Below, in pieces: positions 1-9,600 of a stretch of 30,781 nucleotides of DNA. This stretch comes from a virus. Where the stretch lies: the IMG/VR virus record IMGVR_UViG_3300034102_001577, positions 1 to 30,781 of that record; one strand, written 5' to 3'. The position numbers and the translations under genes were made by a program. Each line of letters begins with the position of its first letter. The first letter of the stretch is position 1. The notes below the pieces were generated by a model. The model was given only the letters and a program-made list of their open reading frames with translations. It had not been told where the DNA came from and did no database searches.

Positions 1-508
1 GATTTTCATAATGACACAACTTATAAAGTTCGTCTTCTGTTTTTGCCGATGATAGTGGAATGATGTGGTCAATATGCCACTCACTCCTGTTGTCCCAACT
101 CATACCATCAGTAAATTGGGTTTCTAAATGTTCTTTTAGAAATTCCGGAGAACAACCTACAATATCAAAGGTTTTGTTAGTTTTGGTAATGTTAAGTTTC
201 TTTAAATAACCACATAATCTTGACCTCATATTCATCAGTAATTTAAATTCAGGGTCTAAATTTTTTCTATTTGTCCAATAACTATTGTACTTTTCTCTAT
301 TATTTTTAATCCAAACTTTCTTTTTTTGTGATTGAATATCTTTAGTTCTATCCCAATAATTTTTGTTTTGTTTTTTATATTCGTCAGGATTATCTTTTCT
401 CCAATTTTGTTTTTTTTCTAAATGACAAATTTTACAATAATTAATTTTTTTATAAAAATCTGTTGTCTGTTTTTCAACGTTACATTTACTACAAACTTTC
501 GTTTCCAT
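1..508 (-). CDS. HNH endonuclease, probable homing type (C-terminus outside window)
   Basis: The reading frame stays open for 169 codons from the ATG at 508 to the left edge, so the 3' end is missing. The N-terminus has two Cys-x-x-Cys pairs (residues 6/9 and 25/28), probably a small zinc-binding domain. A Lys/Asn/Tyr-rich stretch follows, and near the edge the HNH signature reads EWHIDHIIPLS, the classic first half of a betabetaalpha-metal nuclease. Free-standing HNH enzymes of this build are typical homing endonucleases of T4-like phages that spread between genomes by cutting cognate sites. The start overlaps the end of the upstream RHH gene by 20 bases in another frame, so the two may be co-translated. 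Family assignment is firm; the homing role is inferred from the family and from its place beside uvsX. Confidence 0.85.
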   Translation of the reverse strand, partial: METKVCSKCNVEKQTTDFYKKINYCKICHLEKKQNWRKDNPDEYKKQNKNYWDRTKDIQSQKKKVWIKNNREKYNSYWTNRKNLDPEFKLLMNMRSRLCGYLKKLNITKTNKTFDIVGCSPEFLKEHLETQFTDGMSWDNRSEWHIDHIIPLSSAKTEDELYKLCHYEN

Positions 509-650
509 TTTTAATATATTCTTTTAATAATTTATTAACAAGGGAAGATAAATTTATTGATTTATCCTTAAAGTATTGTGGTAATTCGGGGTCAAGTGAC
601 ACCGCTAATTTTACTTTCTTTTTTTCTTCTTCAACTTTTCTTCTCCCCAT
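489..650 (-). CDS. Small ribbon-helix-helix (Arc/MetJ-like) protein, 53 aa
   Basis: A 53-residue frame from ATG at 650 to TAG at 489. After a very basic/acidic N-terminus (MGRRKVEEEKKK) comes a beta-strand-like KVKLAVSLD, then PELPQYFKDK and SSLVNKLLKEYIK, which fit the strand-helix-helix order of RHH DNA-binding proteins. RHH proteins act as dimers, inserting the paired strands into the major groove, and usually repress transcription. It overlaps the start of the HNH gene by 20 bases and lies 53 bases past the uvsX stop. A TATTTATA motif lies 5 bases before the ATG. It could be a regulator of the HNH gene or a general phage repressor; the target is unknown. The assignment rests on the sequence pattern only. 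Confidence 0.6.
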   Translation of the reverse strand: MGRRKVEEEKKKVKLAVSLDPELPQYFKDKSINLSSLVNKLLKEYIKNGNESL

Positions 651-654
651 ATTA

Positions 655-664
655 TATAAATATC
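655..664 (-). promoter_or_regulatory. Late-type TATTTATA motif before the RHH gene
   Basis: In gene sense this reads GATATTTATA and ends 4 bases before the ATG at 650. It matches the motif found before many structural genes in this window. Confidence 0.4.
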
Positions 665-702
665 ATCAAATAATTAAAAAGTATAATTATTTATATTTTT
701 TT

Positions 703-1692
703 TTAATCGTCAGAATCATCTTCATTAGTTTCATCCAATATCAATTCACCTGTCCCACTAAGAATTGCTCCCCAATAACTAGAATATTGTTTTTTATATT
801 TTTCCAAAGCTTCTTTTGTGTCAGCAATATATCCTTGAGGTACAGCAATTATTTTACCATCCTTAAAAGCAATCCCATTCACGTGATTTTTTAATATGGA
901 AACTTTTGTTCTAACCGCATAAGATATGGTTCTACCATTTTTAGTTGCCGTAATATGATTAACTCCTGAATTTTTTTGATTACCAAATAAAAACACCAAA
1001 GAAGCCGCAAGATACAACGCATTACCACCTTTAGGTTTAATAGTAGGTTGACCAAATGGTGAATCCGGTAACTCAACCCAAGGTTGTACAATAACGGTTA
1101 AAGTATTGTAGTAAGGATAATCTTCTTTTTTAGATTTTGAAATTCTAGAGTGTATACCCATACCTATTTTATCCGCAAGAACCTTAGCGTTGTGCATTCC
1201 CCCACCCTTACCCTCAAAGGTCATTTGACAAGGTATACTACCAATACTATCAAAGAAAAAAGGAACACTATAAGGTAACTCACCCTTTTCTTGTGCATCA
1301 AGTATATTATTTATAAAATCAGTAGACTGTTCAATTGTTTCAAAACTATCATTAAAAATAAAATGTCCATCCCACTCCCCATTTTCATTTTGTTCAGCCT
1401 CTAAACCCAATTCAACAGCGTGTTCCCAAGACCATTTTTTTTCCGTTATAATAAACACCGGTAGATGTCCTTTTTTTTGTGCGTCAACCGCCGCCAATAT
1501 CATTGCTGTTGTTTTTGAAGAATTTGAATGTCCCAAGAACATATTAATACCCCCCATTACAGGTCCGGGTAAACCACAAGCATCCATAAAAGCTTCACCG
1601 CAGTTATAGAAACTTTCAGGTTTGTATTTTGTTTTTGTAGAGAATTTACCCTTTATATCCTCTAACGAGAATGTTTTCTTTTTAATCGCCAT
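703..1692 (-). CDS. uvsX: UvsX-like RecA-family recombinase
   Basis: A 329-residue RecA-fold strand-exchange ATPase. It would form filaments on ssDNA and drive homologous recombination and recombination-dependent replication, as T4 UvsX does. Walker A is GHSNSSKTT at residues 54-62, a phage-type variant of GxxxxGK[ST] in which Ser replaces the Gly before Lys, as in T4 UvsX-type loops. A glutamate in the position of the catalytic base is E84 (ITEKKW). Walker B is PFFFDSIGS (residues 144-152) with D148. The C-terminus is acidic (DETNEDDSDD), like RecA tails. Length is close to UvsX (about 390 aa) but somewhat shorter. It lies directly downstream of the ssDNA-binding gene, its functional partner, with a long hairpin between. 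The start has no Shine-Dalgarno sequence. Confidence is high. Confidence 0.9.
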   Translation of the reverse strand: MAIKKKTFSLEDIKGKFSTKTKYKPESFYNCGEAFMDACGLPGPVMGGINMFLGHSNSSKTTAMILAAVDAQKKGHLPVFIITEKKWSWEHAVELGLEAEQNENGEWDGHFIFNDSFETIEQSTDFINNILDAQEKGELPYSVPFFFDSIGSIPCQMTFEGKGGGMHNAKVLADKIGMGIHSRISKSKKEDYPYYNTLTVIVQPWVELPDSPFGQPTIKPKGGNALYLAASLVFLFGNQKNSGVNHITATKNGRTISYAVRTKVSILKNHVNGIAFKDGKIIAVPQGYIADTKEALEKYKKQYSSYWGAILSGTGELILDETNEDDSDD

Positions 1693-1732
1693 ATATCTAT
1701 GTTAATTTAATTTTTTAGTTTTTGTAGACAAG

Positions 1733-1761
1733 TAGGACACTAAGTATGTCTTAGTGCCCTA
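1733..1761 (-). other. RNA hairpin between the ssDNA-binding gene and uvsX
   Basis: A 12-bp stem (1733-1744 with 1750-1761) and 5-base loop. One position is an A/C mismatch when read as plus-strand RNA but a G-U wobble in minus-strand RNA, so the structure favours the transcript of the flanking minus-strand genes. No U-run follows, so it may be a processing, stability or partial termination element rather than a strong terminator. Confidence 0.55.
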
Positions 1762-1783
1762 TATTTATGTCTAAGTTATTTGA

Positions 1784-2638
1784 TTAGAACGGCATATCAT
1801 CGTCCTCTTCAGCACCCGCTTGTGGGTCAATCGGAGCAGATGGTTTAGAACCACCAAACGATATTTCACCTGAATCAGAGTTACCATAATCGTAACCTCC
1901 TTTATCAGTATTCCATTTTGGAGTTTCACCTCTTGCGATAGCTTCTAAGTACTCAACCGGTTTTTTAGAGTAAACATCTTCCCAAGTTAACTCATCGTTA
2001 ATCCAAGAATCAGCCAATACTTTGTCTTCGTGAACCGGAGCCGCATCATCATACATTACTGTTTGAATTACGGTGTAATAAGCCCCTTTTGGTGTTTTTG
2101 CCTTAGTTAATTCAAGAATAAGGTCTCTACCTGTTTCAGGGTCAGCAATATCTCCCTTGTTTCTGTAGATTGGGATAATTTTGTCGAAAATGCCTTCATT
2201 CTTGTAGTTAGATTTAAATCTCCAAAATTTAACTCCGTCCGCTTCGTTATCTCTATCGATAACTTTTACGATATAGAATTTACGAGCCAAGTAATTTGAT
2301 GCCAATTTTTTATCTTCCTCTTTTCCTGTTGAACGAAGTTCCTCATAAACTTCAGTCAAAGGAGAACGTTCGTTGTCGTTTTTTCCTGGGTCATAAAATT
2401 TTTGGAATTTTCCGTCTACTTGAATCTCGTGATAATAAACCACTTTAAATGGTGAAGAACCATCGTTTGTTGGTAAGATTCGTAATCTTCGCTGACCTTG
2501 AGTTTCCTTATCCATAAGGATTGCCGCGAAGTATTTTTTCATTCTTTCTTCTTGTGTGAATTTTGAGGTAGAAGAAGTACTACCTTGTTTTGCTTGCTCA
2601 TATTGAGCCAAAACTGCGTCTAATGAATTTGTCGCCAT
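1784..2638 (-). CDS. 32: gp32-like single-stranded DNA-binding protein
   Basis: A 284-residue protein with the layout of T4 gp32: a basic N-terminal segment (residues about 1-35) for cooperative binding, an OB-fold-like core rich in aromatic and basic residues (RRLRILPTND, KFYIVKVIDRD, KFWRFKSNY), and an acidic tail ending EEDDDMPF. The tail strikingly resembles the DDDIPF-type tip that bacterial SSBs use to recruit partners. It would coat ssDNA during replication and recombination and cooperate with UvsX. There is no cysteine in the whole protein, so the zinc site of T4 gp32 (one His, three Cys) is absent. A sigma70-like promoter lies upstream. T4 gp32 is 301 aa, a close match in length. Confidence in the family is good, based on layout, neighbour and tail. 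Confidence 0.82.
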   Translation of the reverse strand: MATNSLDAVLAQYEQAKQGSTSSTSKFTQEERMKKYFAAILMDKETQGQRRLRILPTNDGSSPFKVVYYHEIQVDGKFQKFYDPGKNDNERSPLTEVYEELRSTGKEEDKKLASNYLARKFYIVKVIDRDNEADGVKFWRFKSNYKNEGIFDKIIPIYRNKGDIADPETGRDLILELTKAKTPKGAYYTVIQTVMYDDAAPVHEDKVLADSWINDELTWEDVYSKKPVEYLEAIARGETPKWNTDKGGYDYGNSDSGEISFGGSKPSAPIDPQAGAEEDDDMPF

Positions 2639-2667
2639 AGTGTTTAAAATATTTAAAGGTTTATAAA

Positions 2668-2696
2668 AGTATAAGTGTCAGCCGTGTGTTTGTCAA
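2668..2696 (-). promoter_or_regulatory. Sigma70-like promoter of the ssDNA-binding gene
   Basis: Read on the minus strand, TTGACA (2696-2691) is followed after exactly 17 bases by TATACT (2673-2668), 29 bases before the ATG at 2638. All six -35 bases and five of six -10 bases match the sigma70 consensus. The site lies just past the terminator of the upstream gene, which fits a fresh transcription start. Confidence 0.65.
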
Positions 2697-2706
2697 ATTG
2701 TTTTGT

Positions 2707-2733
2707 AAAAAAAAATGGTCCGGAGACCATTTT
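2707..2733 (-). terminator. Intrinsic terminator of the 2736-3401 gene
   Basis: A 9-bp stem (2712-2720 with 2725-2733) with a 4-base loop, followed in minus-strand sense by a run of nine U (2715-2707). It begins 2 bases after the stop codon of the minus-strand gene. Confidence 0.8.
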
Positions 2734-2735
2734 AA

Positions 2736-3401
2736 TTATCTTAGTTGCTTAAATGGTTTTGTTTCATCTTCAAAATTTCTGAAGGTTTTCTTGATTTCAT
2801 TTGGAGAATATTCTTCAACTTCATCTTGAGTTAAAATATATTCATTTTTTCCCGATTTTTCCATATCTTCTTCCTTGTCATCAAAGAATTGACTTAGTTT
2901 TTGATTAAAAGGACCTGAATCCAATGTTCTTAACTCTAATCTTTCTTGTGGCGTTTTTTCTCGGTATTTTTCAACTTTAGCCTCTAAATCATTTAATTTA
3001 GTCATGATTCCATCCATTTCTCCTAATTTAGATTCTAAATCCGTTAAATGTTGGAATAAGTTAGTAAAATATTCTTCCTGTTTTTCTTCCACTTTTTTCT
3101 GTGACTTTACTAAATCAGTGATGTCCATTTCTTCAGTTTTTGATTCAGATTTTTCATCTGCACCAATTTTTTCAACATCAGGGTCAGTCGCAACATCCAC
3201 AGGTTGTGGACCTGCAGGAGCAGTTGGTGGAGCCATACCCGCATTTGGGTCTGCCGGTGGAGCCGTTTCAGGAGCCGGTGCAGCATTTGGGTCAACCTCA
3301 CCAGGTGGTGGGGGTAACGTAGCGTCTTGTTCTACAATATAATTATTAATTGAATTATATCTGGCGATTTCCTCTAAAATCTGATTGTCTATTTTTTTCA
3401 T
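2736..3401 (-). CDS. Unassigned phage protein with Pro/Ala-rich linker and coiled coil
   Basis: 221 residues that I do not recognise. Residues about 28-70 are almost pure Pro, Ala, Gly, Asp and Asn, with imperfectly repeated units such as EVDPNAAPAPE and PADPNAGMAPP, so this part is surely disordered. Residues about 88-150 are strongly charged with heptad-like hydrophobics (TNLFQHLTDLESKLGEMDGI), suggesting a coiled coil. The C-terminal part is acidic/basic and predicted soluble. No signal peptide or membrane segment is seen. It follows a 74-aa gene with a 4-base gap, so the two are probably co-transcribed, and is closed by a clear terminator. Linker plus coiled coil suits a virion or scaffold-type protein, but this is a guess. 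Confidence 0.75.
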   Translation of the reverse strand: MKKIDNQILEEIARYNSINNYIVEQDATLPPPPGEVDPNAAPAPETAPPADPNAGMAPPTAPAGPQPVDVATDPDVEKIGADEKSESKTEEMDITDLVKSQKKVEEKQEEYFTNLFQHLTDLESKLGEMDGIMTKLNDLEAKVEKYREKTPQERLELRTLDSGPFNQKLSQFFDDKEEDMEKSGKNEYILTQDEVEEYSPNEIKKTFRNFEDETKPFKQLR

Positions 3402-3405
3402 GTTA

Positions 3406-3630
3406 TTAACCGTTTAATAGTTGTTTTACACCTGTTAAAGTTTCAACTTGAATTTTTTTATTTTTATTTAATGTGTTATCAACTCTTTCTATTAAACCAT
3501 CTTTCATTCTGATAGTATAACAGTCACCAGTATCTAAATCACATACTTGTTTAGAACCATCTCCCAAATCTTTTTCGGTACTTCTGGTATTTTTACCTAA
3601 ATAGTTGTCTAATATTAATTTCGTGTTCAT
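3406..3630 (-). CDS. Small unassigned protein, 74 aa
   Basis: An unrecognised 74-residue soluble protein. It contains a two-cysteine loop (QVCDLDTGDCYTIRMKDG) that looks like a beta-hairpin with a possible metal site or disulfide, then a basic helix and a short C-terminal segment. The ATG at 3630 follows a TATTTATAA motif by 10 bases, and the stop lies 4 bases before the next gene's start at 3401, which supports real expression as the first gene of a two-gene unit. No homology can be claimed. Confidence 0.65.
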   Translation of the reverse strand: MNTKLILDNYLGKNTRSTEKDLGDGSKQVCDLDTGDCYTIRMKDGLIERVDNTLNKNKKIQVETLTGVKQLLNG

Positions 3631-3640
3631 AATCTTTTAT

Positions 3641-3651
3641 TTATAAATATC
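3641..3651 (-). promoter_or_regulatory. Late-type motif before the 74-aa gene
   Basis: Sense reading GATATTTATAA, ending 10 bases before the ATG at 3630. The full context TATTTATAAATA is palindromic, so it could be read in both directions. Confidence 0.5.
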
Positions 3652-3673
3652 TTTTATTTTGAAAAAATTTAAT

Positions 3674-6600
3674 TTAACATGTTGTTCCGTTTCTTGAACA
3701 CGGTTTTCCGTCCCAAATAATCTCTGAACCTGTATATGGTTCACTATAACAATTACAACAAATATTATCTTTAATTGCCTCCCATTTACCCACCTCAACT
3801 ATTTGACCATATTTATAATCTTCATCCGGACAACTAATTGGTAAAAGAACTCTTGAATATCCATACCTAATATCCGGAAACGCATTAATTTTAATTATAA
3901 GCGTAAATTCATATGTTTTGTCATTTCTAGCCGTTTCTAAAATTTCATTAATATTAGTAACAGAAACAAATGTTCCAACATTTTTATTAGTTGTCGGTTT
4001 TATTGTAAAAGCACCAATTTGCACATTATTCATTCCTCCTGAAATATATAATTTAGCGGGATAGTCTTGGGTTAATAATTCATCTTGATTGCCAACCTCA
4101 AAACTACCACTAAGAACATCATTTTTTATTACAAGATTATCTAACGAATCCGTATTAAATTTTTTAGCATTTTCAAAAAGTGCCTCATTACTATTTGTAG
4201 TTGGTGGTGTATTTGGTGGTGGCGTCCCACTTACATTTCCACTACCGGTTTTAAATAGGTCAATAGATTGTTGAACACTAGTTTCCATCTGACTTAATTG
4301 ACTCGGATTATCTTTAACCAATTTGTTATAAACATCAATATTTTCAGCATTTGCCGAAAAATATAATGTATAAAATTTAGTAATCTCTTTAGCAGTTATT
4401 TCAGGTAATTGTGTAACTCTACCTTTCCATCTTTGAATTAAAAAGGTAACGTGTTTTGATAAATCTGAAAAAATTGAATAAGGCTCATCACTTGAAATAC
4501 AATAATATTGTTGATTAAAGTACGATTCTCCTGTGGCACCCCAATTTTGTAATAAATTAACACCTGAATAGTTATTTTCTTTTGTTTCTAATTCAGTTCC
4601 ATTTGACGAACCTAAATAAATCGCCGCAAAAACTAAATACCTTAATTTTTGGTCTTGAGTTTGAACTATAATTGTACTGATAGCATCTTTATATTTAGAT
4701 TTAGTTGTTGTTGGAGAACTAACATTAACATATTTTTCATAATTACTTATTTTTGGTTTACAATTTGGATTAGTTGACACACTATTAGCTTCTTTAGATG
4801 ATGCTTGTTTAACCTTGTCATTAGCTTGACTAATAACATCAGTTCCTTTTGTACCACTTTCTTTTATCGCCGCTTGTTTATCTTGTTTGTTTTTCTCAAT
4901 AATAGACGTTAATAAATTAGTTTTTAATGTTTGGATGTAACTATCAATTTCCGGTAAATTTGAAATGGATTGCCTAATACCTTTAAAAACTGTCTCAAAT
5001 GTTCCCGGACCAATACTATGATTAACTTCCTGAATCATATATGCCCCACTAAACATTGGTACATGTCTTAAATTAAAATACATTGTTGGTTGAATCATTG
5101 CATTACCCATCATAGATACAGTACAAGCATAACTTCTATTTTTATATAAGTTATATAATGAAACATTTTGAGTACCAGCCGCTTTACCTGACGATTGTTT
5201 AACTAATTCATCTGTTTGTTGTAATGACTCCGCAGTTGCTTGCCCCGCACTTTGGTCTATTTGGAACCCATGAAAAATTGATTGATTTTGTGGTCCCACA
5301 TCAACATTAAACCCAACAACTTTATTAGATTTATCCCAATCTTGTTTACCTATTTGGTCTTCAATTAATGGATTATCACTCGCTCTTCTTAAATCAAAGG
5401 AATCCCCTTTAAATCTTACGTTAGCATTATTTTTAAAATCCGGTTGTTCACTTGGTTTTCCAGCATAAAAACAAACCATTTTAGCCGAAGAATTTCTATA
5501 ATCAACATTTAAAAATGTTCCAAACATTGTATTCGCAAAATCAATAGTCCCTTCCGGTTTTGGTACAGGATTTTTAACGGCATCTTGTACATTATAAAAA
5601 TTAACATAAGACGGTATATTCATAACAACAAAATTATTTGTTACTAAAATATCTTGGACAAAAATCAACATACTTGTTTTAGGATTTATATTTGTCAACG
5701 TTTTTTTCAATTTATGAATATCTACTAACACTTTATCCCCAATATTTCTATTTGCTCTATCCATCAATAAAATATCTTCAAAAAGTGTCTTAGTTTTAAA
5801 ATCATTTCCCGCAATCCATTTATCATTTAATGCTTTAAATGATTCCCAATATTCTAATTTTGTTTGAGGACCTTCTAAAGCTGTTGCCAAAACAGCGTCT
5901 GGTGTACTACCAACATCCGGTAATTGTTTTTGTAATTTAGGCATTAATTTATTAATAATAATACTTTGAAATTTATCCGTACTCGCAATATACTCATTCA
6001 TTAATTTAACAAATTTATTATATGTTAAAGTATTATCATTTAATTTTTGAGTCGCATAAATTTTAATAATTGGTGCAAAAGTTTTAATATTATCAACACT
6101 AAAATCTATATTACAATCAACAAAGAAATCAGTTATATAAGAACCATTATTACTATAACGTAATTGAGGTATCTCTGAAAACCCTACATATAATTGTAAC
6201 GCCTTCCATTCGTTTGGATAGTTAGTAATAGATTGAGATAGTGTAACTGTACCACCTGATGTCGGCAATGGAGTTGGTATTTGAAATGAGTATTTACTCC
6301 ACGTATATGGGTCAGCAATCAACCCATTTGAAAAAGTATAAAATAATCTTTTATCAAAACTTGCCGGATTACCATATTTAAAAACCACGTCATAATTTAA
6401 AAATGATTGTAAAAGGTTAGATAAAACAGTTAATTGAGATTCTTGGACAGCCGAAACTAATTCAGTATTTATTGTCGTACCAGTTATTTTAGGTATTTTC
6501 ATTAAATTTCTCATTAACATTTGAAAATTCTTAAAGGATTTTGTACTTTCTGTATCACTGTTTGATATAAACTCACTATCAAAATCATAAATTGATTTTG

Positions 6601-9600
6601 AAAAATTTAAAAATTCTGACTCAAAACTATCTAAAATTTCTTTTTCAAATACTGAGAACATTTCACTAATTTCTGTGTAATCATCTTGTTTTCCATTAAT
6701 AGAAAAATTTTCTTGTTTAGTATTTCCGGTAAGATTAAAAACTTGTTTTAAATATTTTAGAGGTGTTGGTTTTACAACTTTAGTAATATCAAAATACCCA
6801 TAGTTAGGCGCCGACCAAAATAATCTAACAGAACCATTATACATTGCCGTATTTCCAGTTATCTCATATTTTAATTGATTTGTTTCCTCAGTAATACATT
6901 CATTACTTGTCTGATTTATTAAAGCACCTTGTGATGGGATAATATATGATGAAGTTTTATCTAATGTTGTAATATAAACTGACCAGGGAATAACCCTTAA
7001 ATCTCTTTTTGGATTATTCGGGTCAAACCCTTCTGGCATATTAATAATCGCTTCAGGCACATAATTTAATGTAACACCTGAACTAAACCCATTTTGAATA
7101 TCGGTATCGGTATAACCTGAATAAATTTGGAACCCTTGATAAAACACATTAAAATCATTAATCAATAATGGGTAAAATCCGGTATTCATTAATGATGATG
7201 TCTCAAGACCTAATGTTGTATTTTTTTCTAATACAATATCCATTTGAGCTCCGTTAATTGTTAACCCATAATTTCTAGATGCAGAATTTGTAACAGGGTC
7301 ATAATTATGCACATAACTAAATCCGGACCACGATGTATCAATAATATCAACACCTGTCTCAACAAAATTTTTATATCGGTTCCAAACAGAACCAATTTTT
7401 AATATCCAAGCATATGGTAATTTATGTACCGCACCAAATTTTTTAAGCGTTGCAAAAATATAGTCTAAATCCGTTACGGAATTTGTCTCATAAGTTTTGT
7501 ACTTTTCTCTAAGCGTTGATAATGGTAAACTATTTAAAAACAAATAAGCTGACGCCACAAATGGATATTCACTCCCATTTCTAAAATTTTTAACACCTTC
7601 TTGAATTGAATTAGTAAAATATGGAGTGTTTAACATTGACACAGTTTGGTTACTTGACACCAATCCTGAATAATTTAAATATCTTAAATTACCTTCTGTC
7701 GGTAATTGAGAATCAAAACTTCTATTTTCATAAAATAATTTTAAATCAAAATAATAAATTGGGGATTTAATATTATTAAATAAAAAGTTAGTAAAAGGTC
7801 TTCTATTATCATCATTAGTAATATCTAAAAAATTAGATATTATTTTTTTATTAGTATTATACGTTAACACTTTTGTTGTATTATACGATGATTTAATATC
7901 AGAAATTGAATTACCATTCGCCAACTCACTTTTAACCCAAGCAAAATTTGTAAATGGATATGTGTCAGTTAAATTAAAAACATTACTTGATGTTGAATTT
8001 GATATAAAATCATTAATATTTTTTTCACCCGGTAAAGAAACTAATGGTTGTGATTTAGATTCATTTAATAAATTTTGACTTAAAAATTCAAAACTAGAAT
8101 TATTAACTTTGTTTTTAATATATGATGTATTAAAGATACCTCTAATAAAGTTCTGCCAACTCTCACCTGTTCCATCATTTGAGATATGTCTCATCAAAAT
8201 TTCAAAATTACCCGCATTAACACCAAACTCTTTTAATTTTTTAATAATAAAAGGATTATCATTTGATAAACTTTGAATAATATTAATACTTTCTGCTTCA
8301 GCGATAACGTCTGTTACTTTATCCGCATCCTGAGTATTACCATTACTTCTTAATAAACCTGAGTAGTTAGATGTTAAAAATATTCTTTCAAATATTTCAT
8401 AAAAATATTTAATTTCTTCTTTATTATCATAAACAGCATTACTAATTGGAAATTCAATTGCGTCTAACGAAACTCTTTGAATGTCGGTTACAGGATTTGA
8501 GGTTTCTGTCGGGTCAGCCGGTGGTTTTACTGTTTGAGTTGTTGCTCTAATAAATTCTTCAACAAATTCAACTTCAGGCCATAAATCTGTTAAATACGCT
8601 TTAGTTTGACTTATAACATTTTTATCTCCCGGATAAGTTAATTCAAATTTTTCACGACCATCTTTACCTGAAGTCGCTGTCAACATTTGAGGCCAAGGAT
8701 ATATTGGTAATGTTTTATTATCACCAGATGTTAAATTATCTACAGAAGCATTTGCTGTTTCAGGATTTAAAATTGAGTTTCTTCTGGCTTTAATTTGTGT
8801 ATCATTTAAATTCCAAGCTTGTACATGAACATCATCCATTAATCTTAGGAATGCTTCACCATTTGCAAAAATAACCGCCAATACATTTCTAATATTTGGA
8901 ACAAATCCAATACCATTATCTTTCTTTTGTAATAAATTAGTTAAAGCCTCTGTTAATTCTTCTTGAATATTTTCTTTAGCTTTTTTAACAAGTGTAGCCA
9001 TTTGATTAATTAAATCTTCAAATCTATCTTTACCCTCAAATATATAAAATAGGAATTTTTTTTCTTCAGAACCTTTTTTATTTACTATCACTAATGAATT
9101 AAAAATTCCTTCAGTTGCTAGTTGATTTTTAAATTCCTGAAGTTGTAATGGTGTTGGTTGTGTTGATAATTTTTTTCTTTGACGATAGGTTTCTTCAACA
9201 TTAACATCGTTTTCTTTTGGTTCTACGGGAAATATACTTGGTTTAATTTTAAATGGTACTTTTGAATCAGTATTTGTTTTACCATCAATGGTATATTTAC
9301 CATTAACACCACAAACAGGATTTTTATCCATTTTTTCTTGAGCTTCACTAATAATACCTTGTAGTTTAGCCAAAGCGGCATCTCTTTTTGTAGCAGTATT
9401 TATTTCAGGTTTAAATGTATACACCTTACTACCTTCAGTAATTCCATTAACACCATTAACACCTTTCATAACTAAATAATTTTCAGTATCCATATATGTA
9501 TAAAACCATGAAGTTCCGGCACCGGCATAAACATCCTTATCTAAATTACCCAACAATCTTTGATATTCTTCAACATAAGTTAATGGGTCTAAATTTTGTT

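Noticed and set aside
463-894. A 143-codon plus-strand open frame
   Set aside because: It runs antisense to the HNH, RHH and uvsX genes, has Phe/Ile/Tyr-rich shadow composition and no recognisable feature.
3004-3342. A 112-codon plus-strand open frame rich in Gly and Ala
   Set aside because: It mirrors the Pro/Ala linker of the minus-strand gene; antisense of such a repeat stays open by composition alone.
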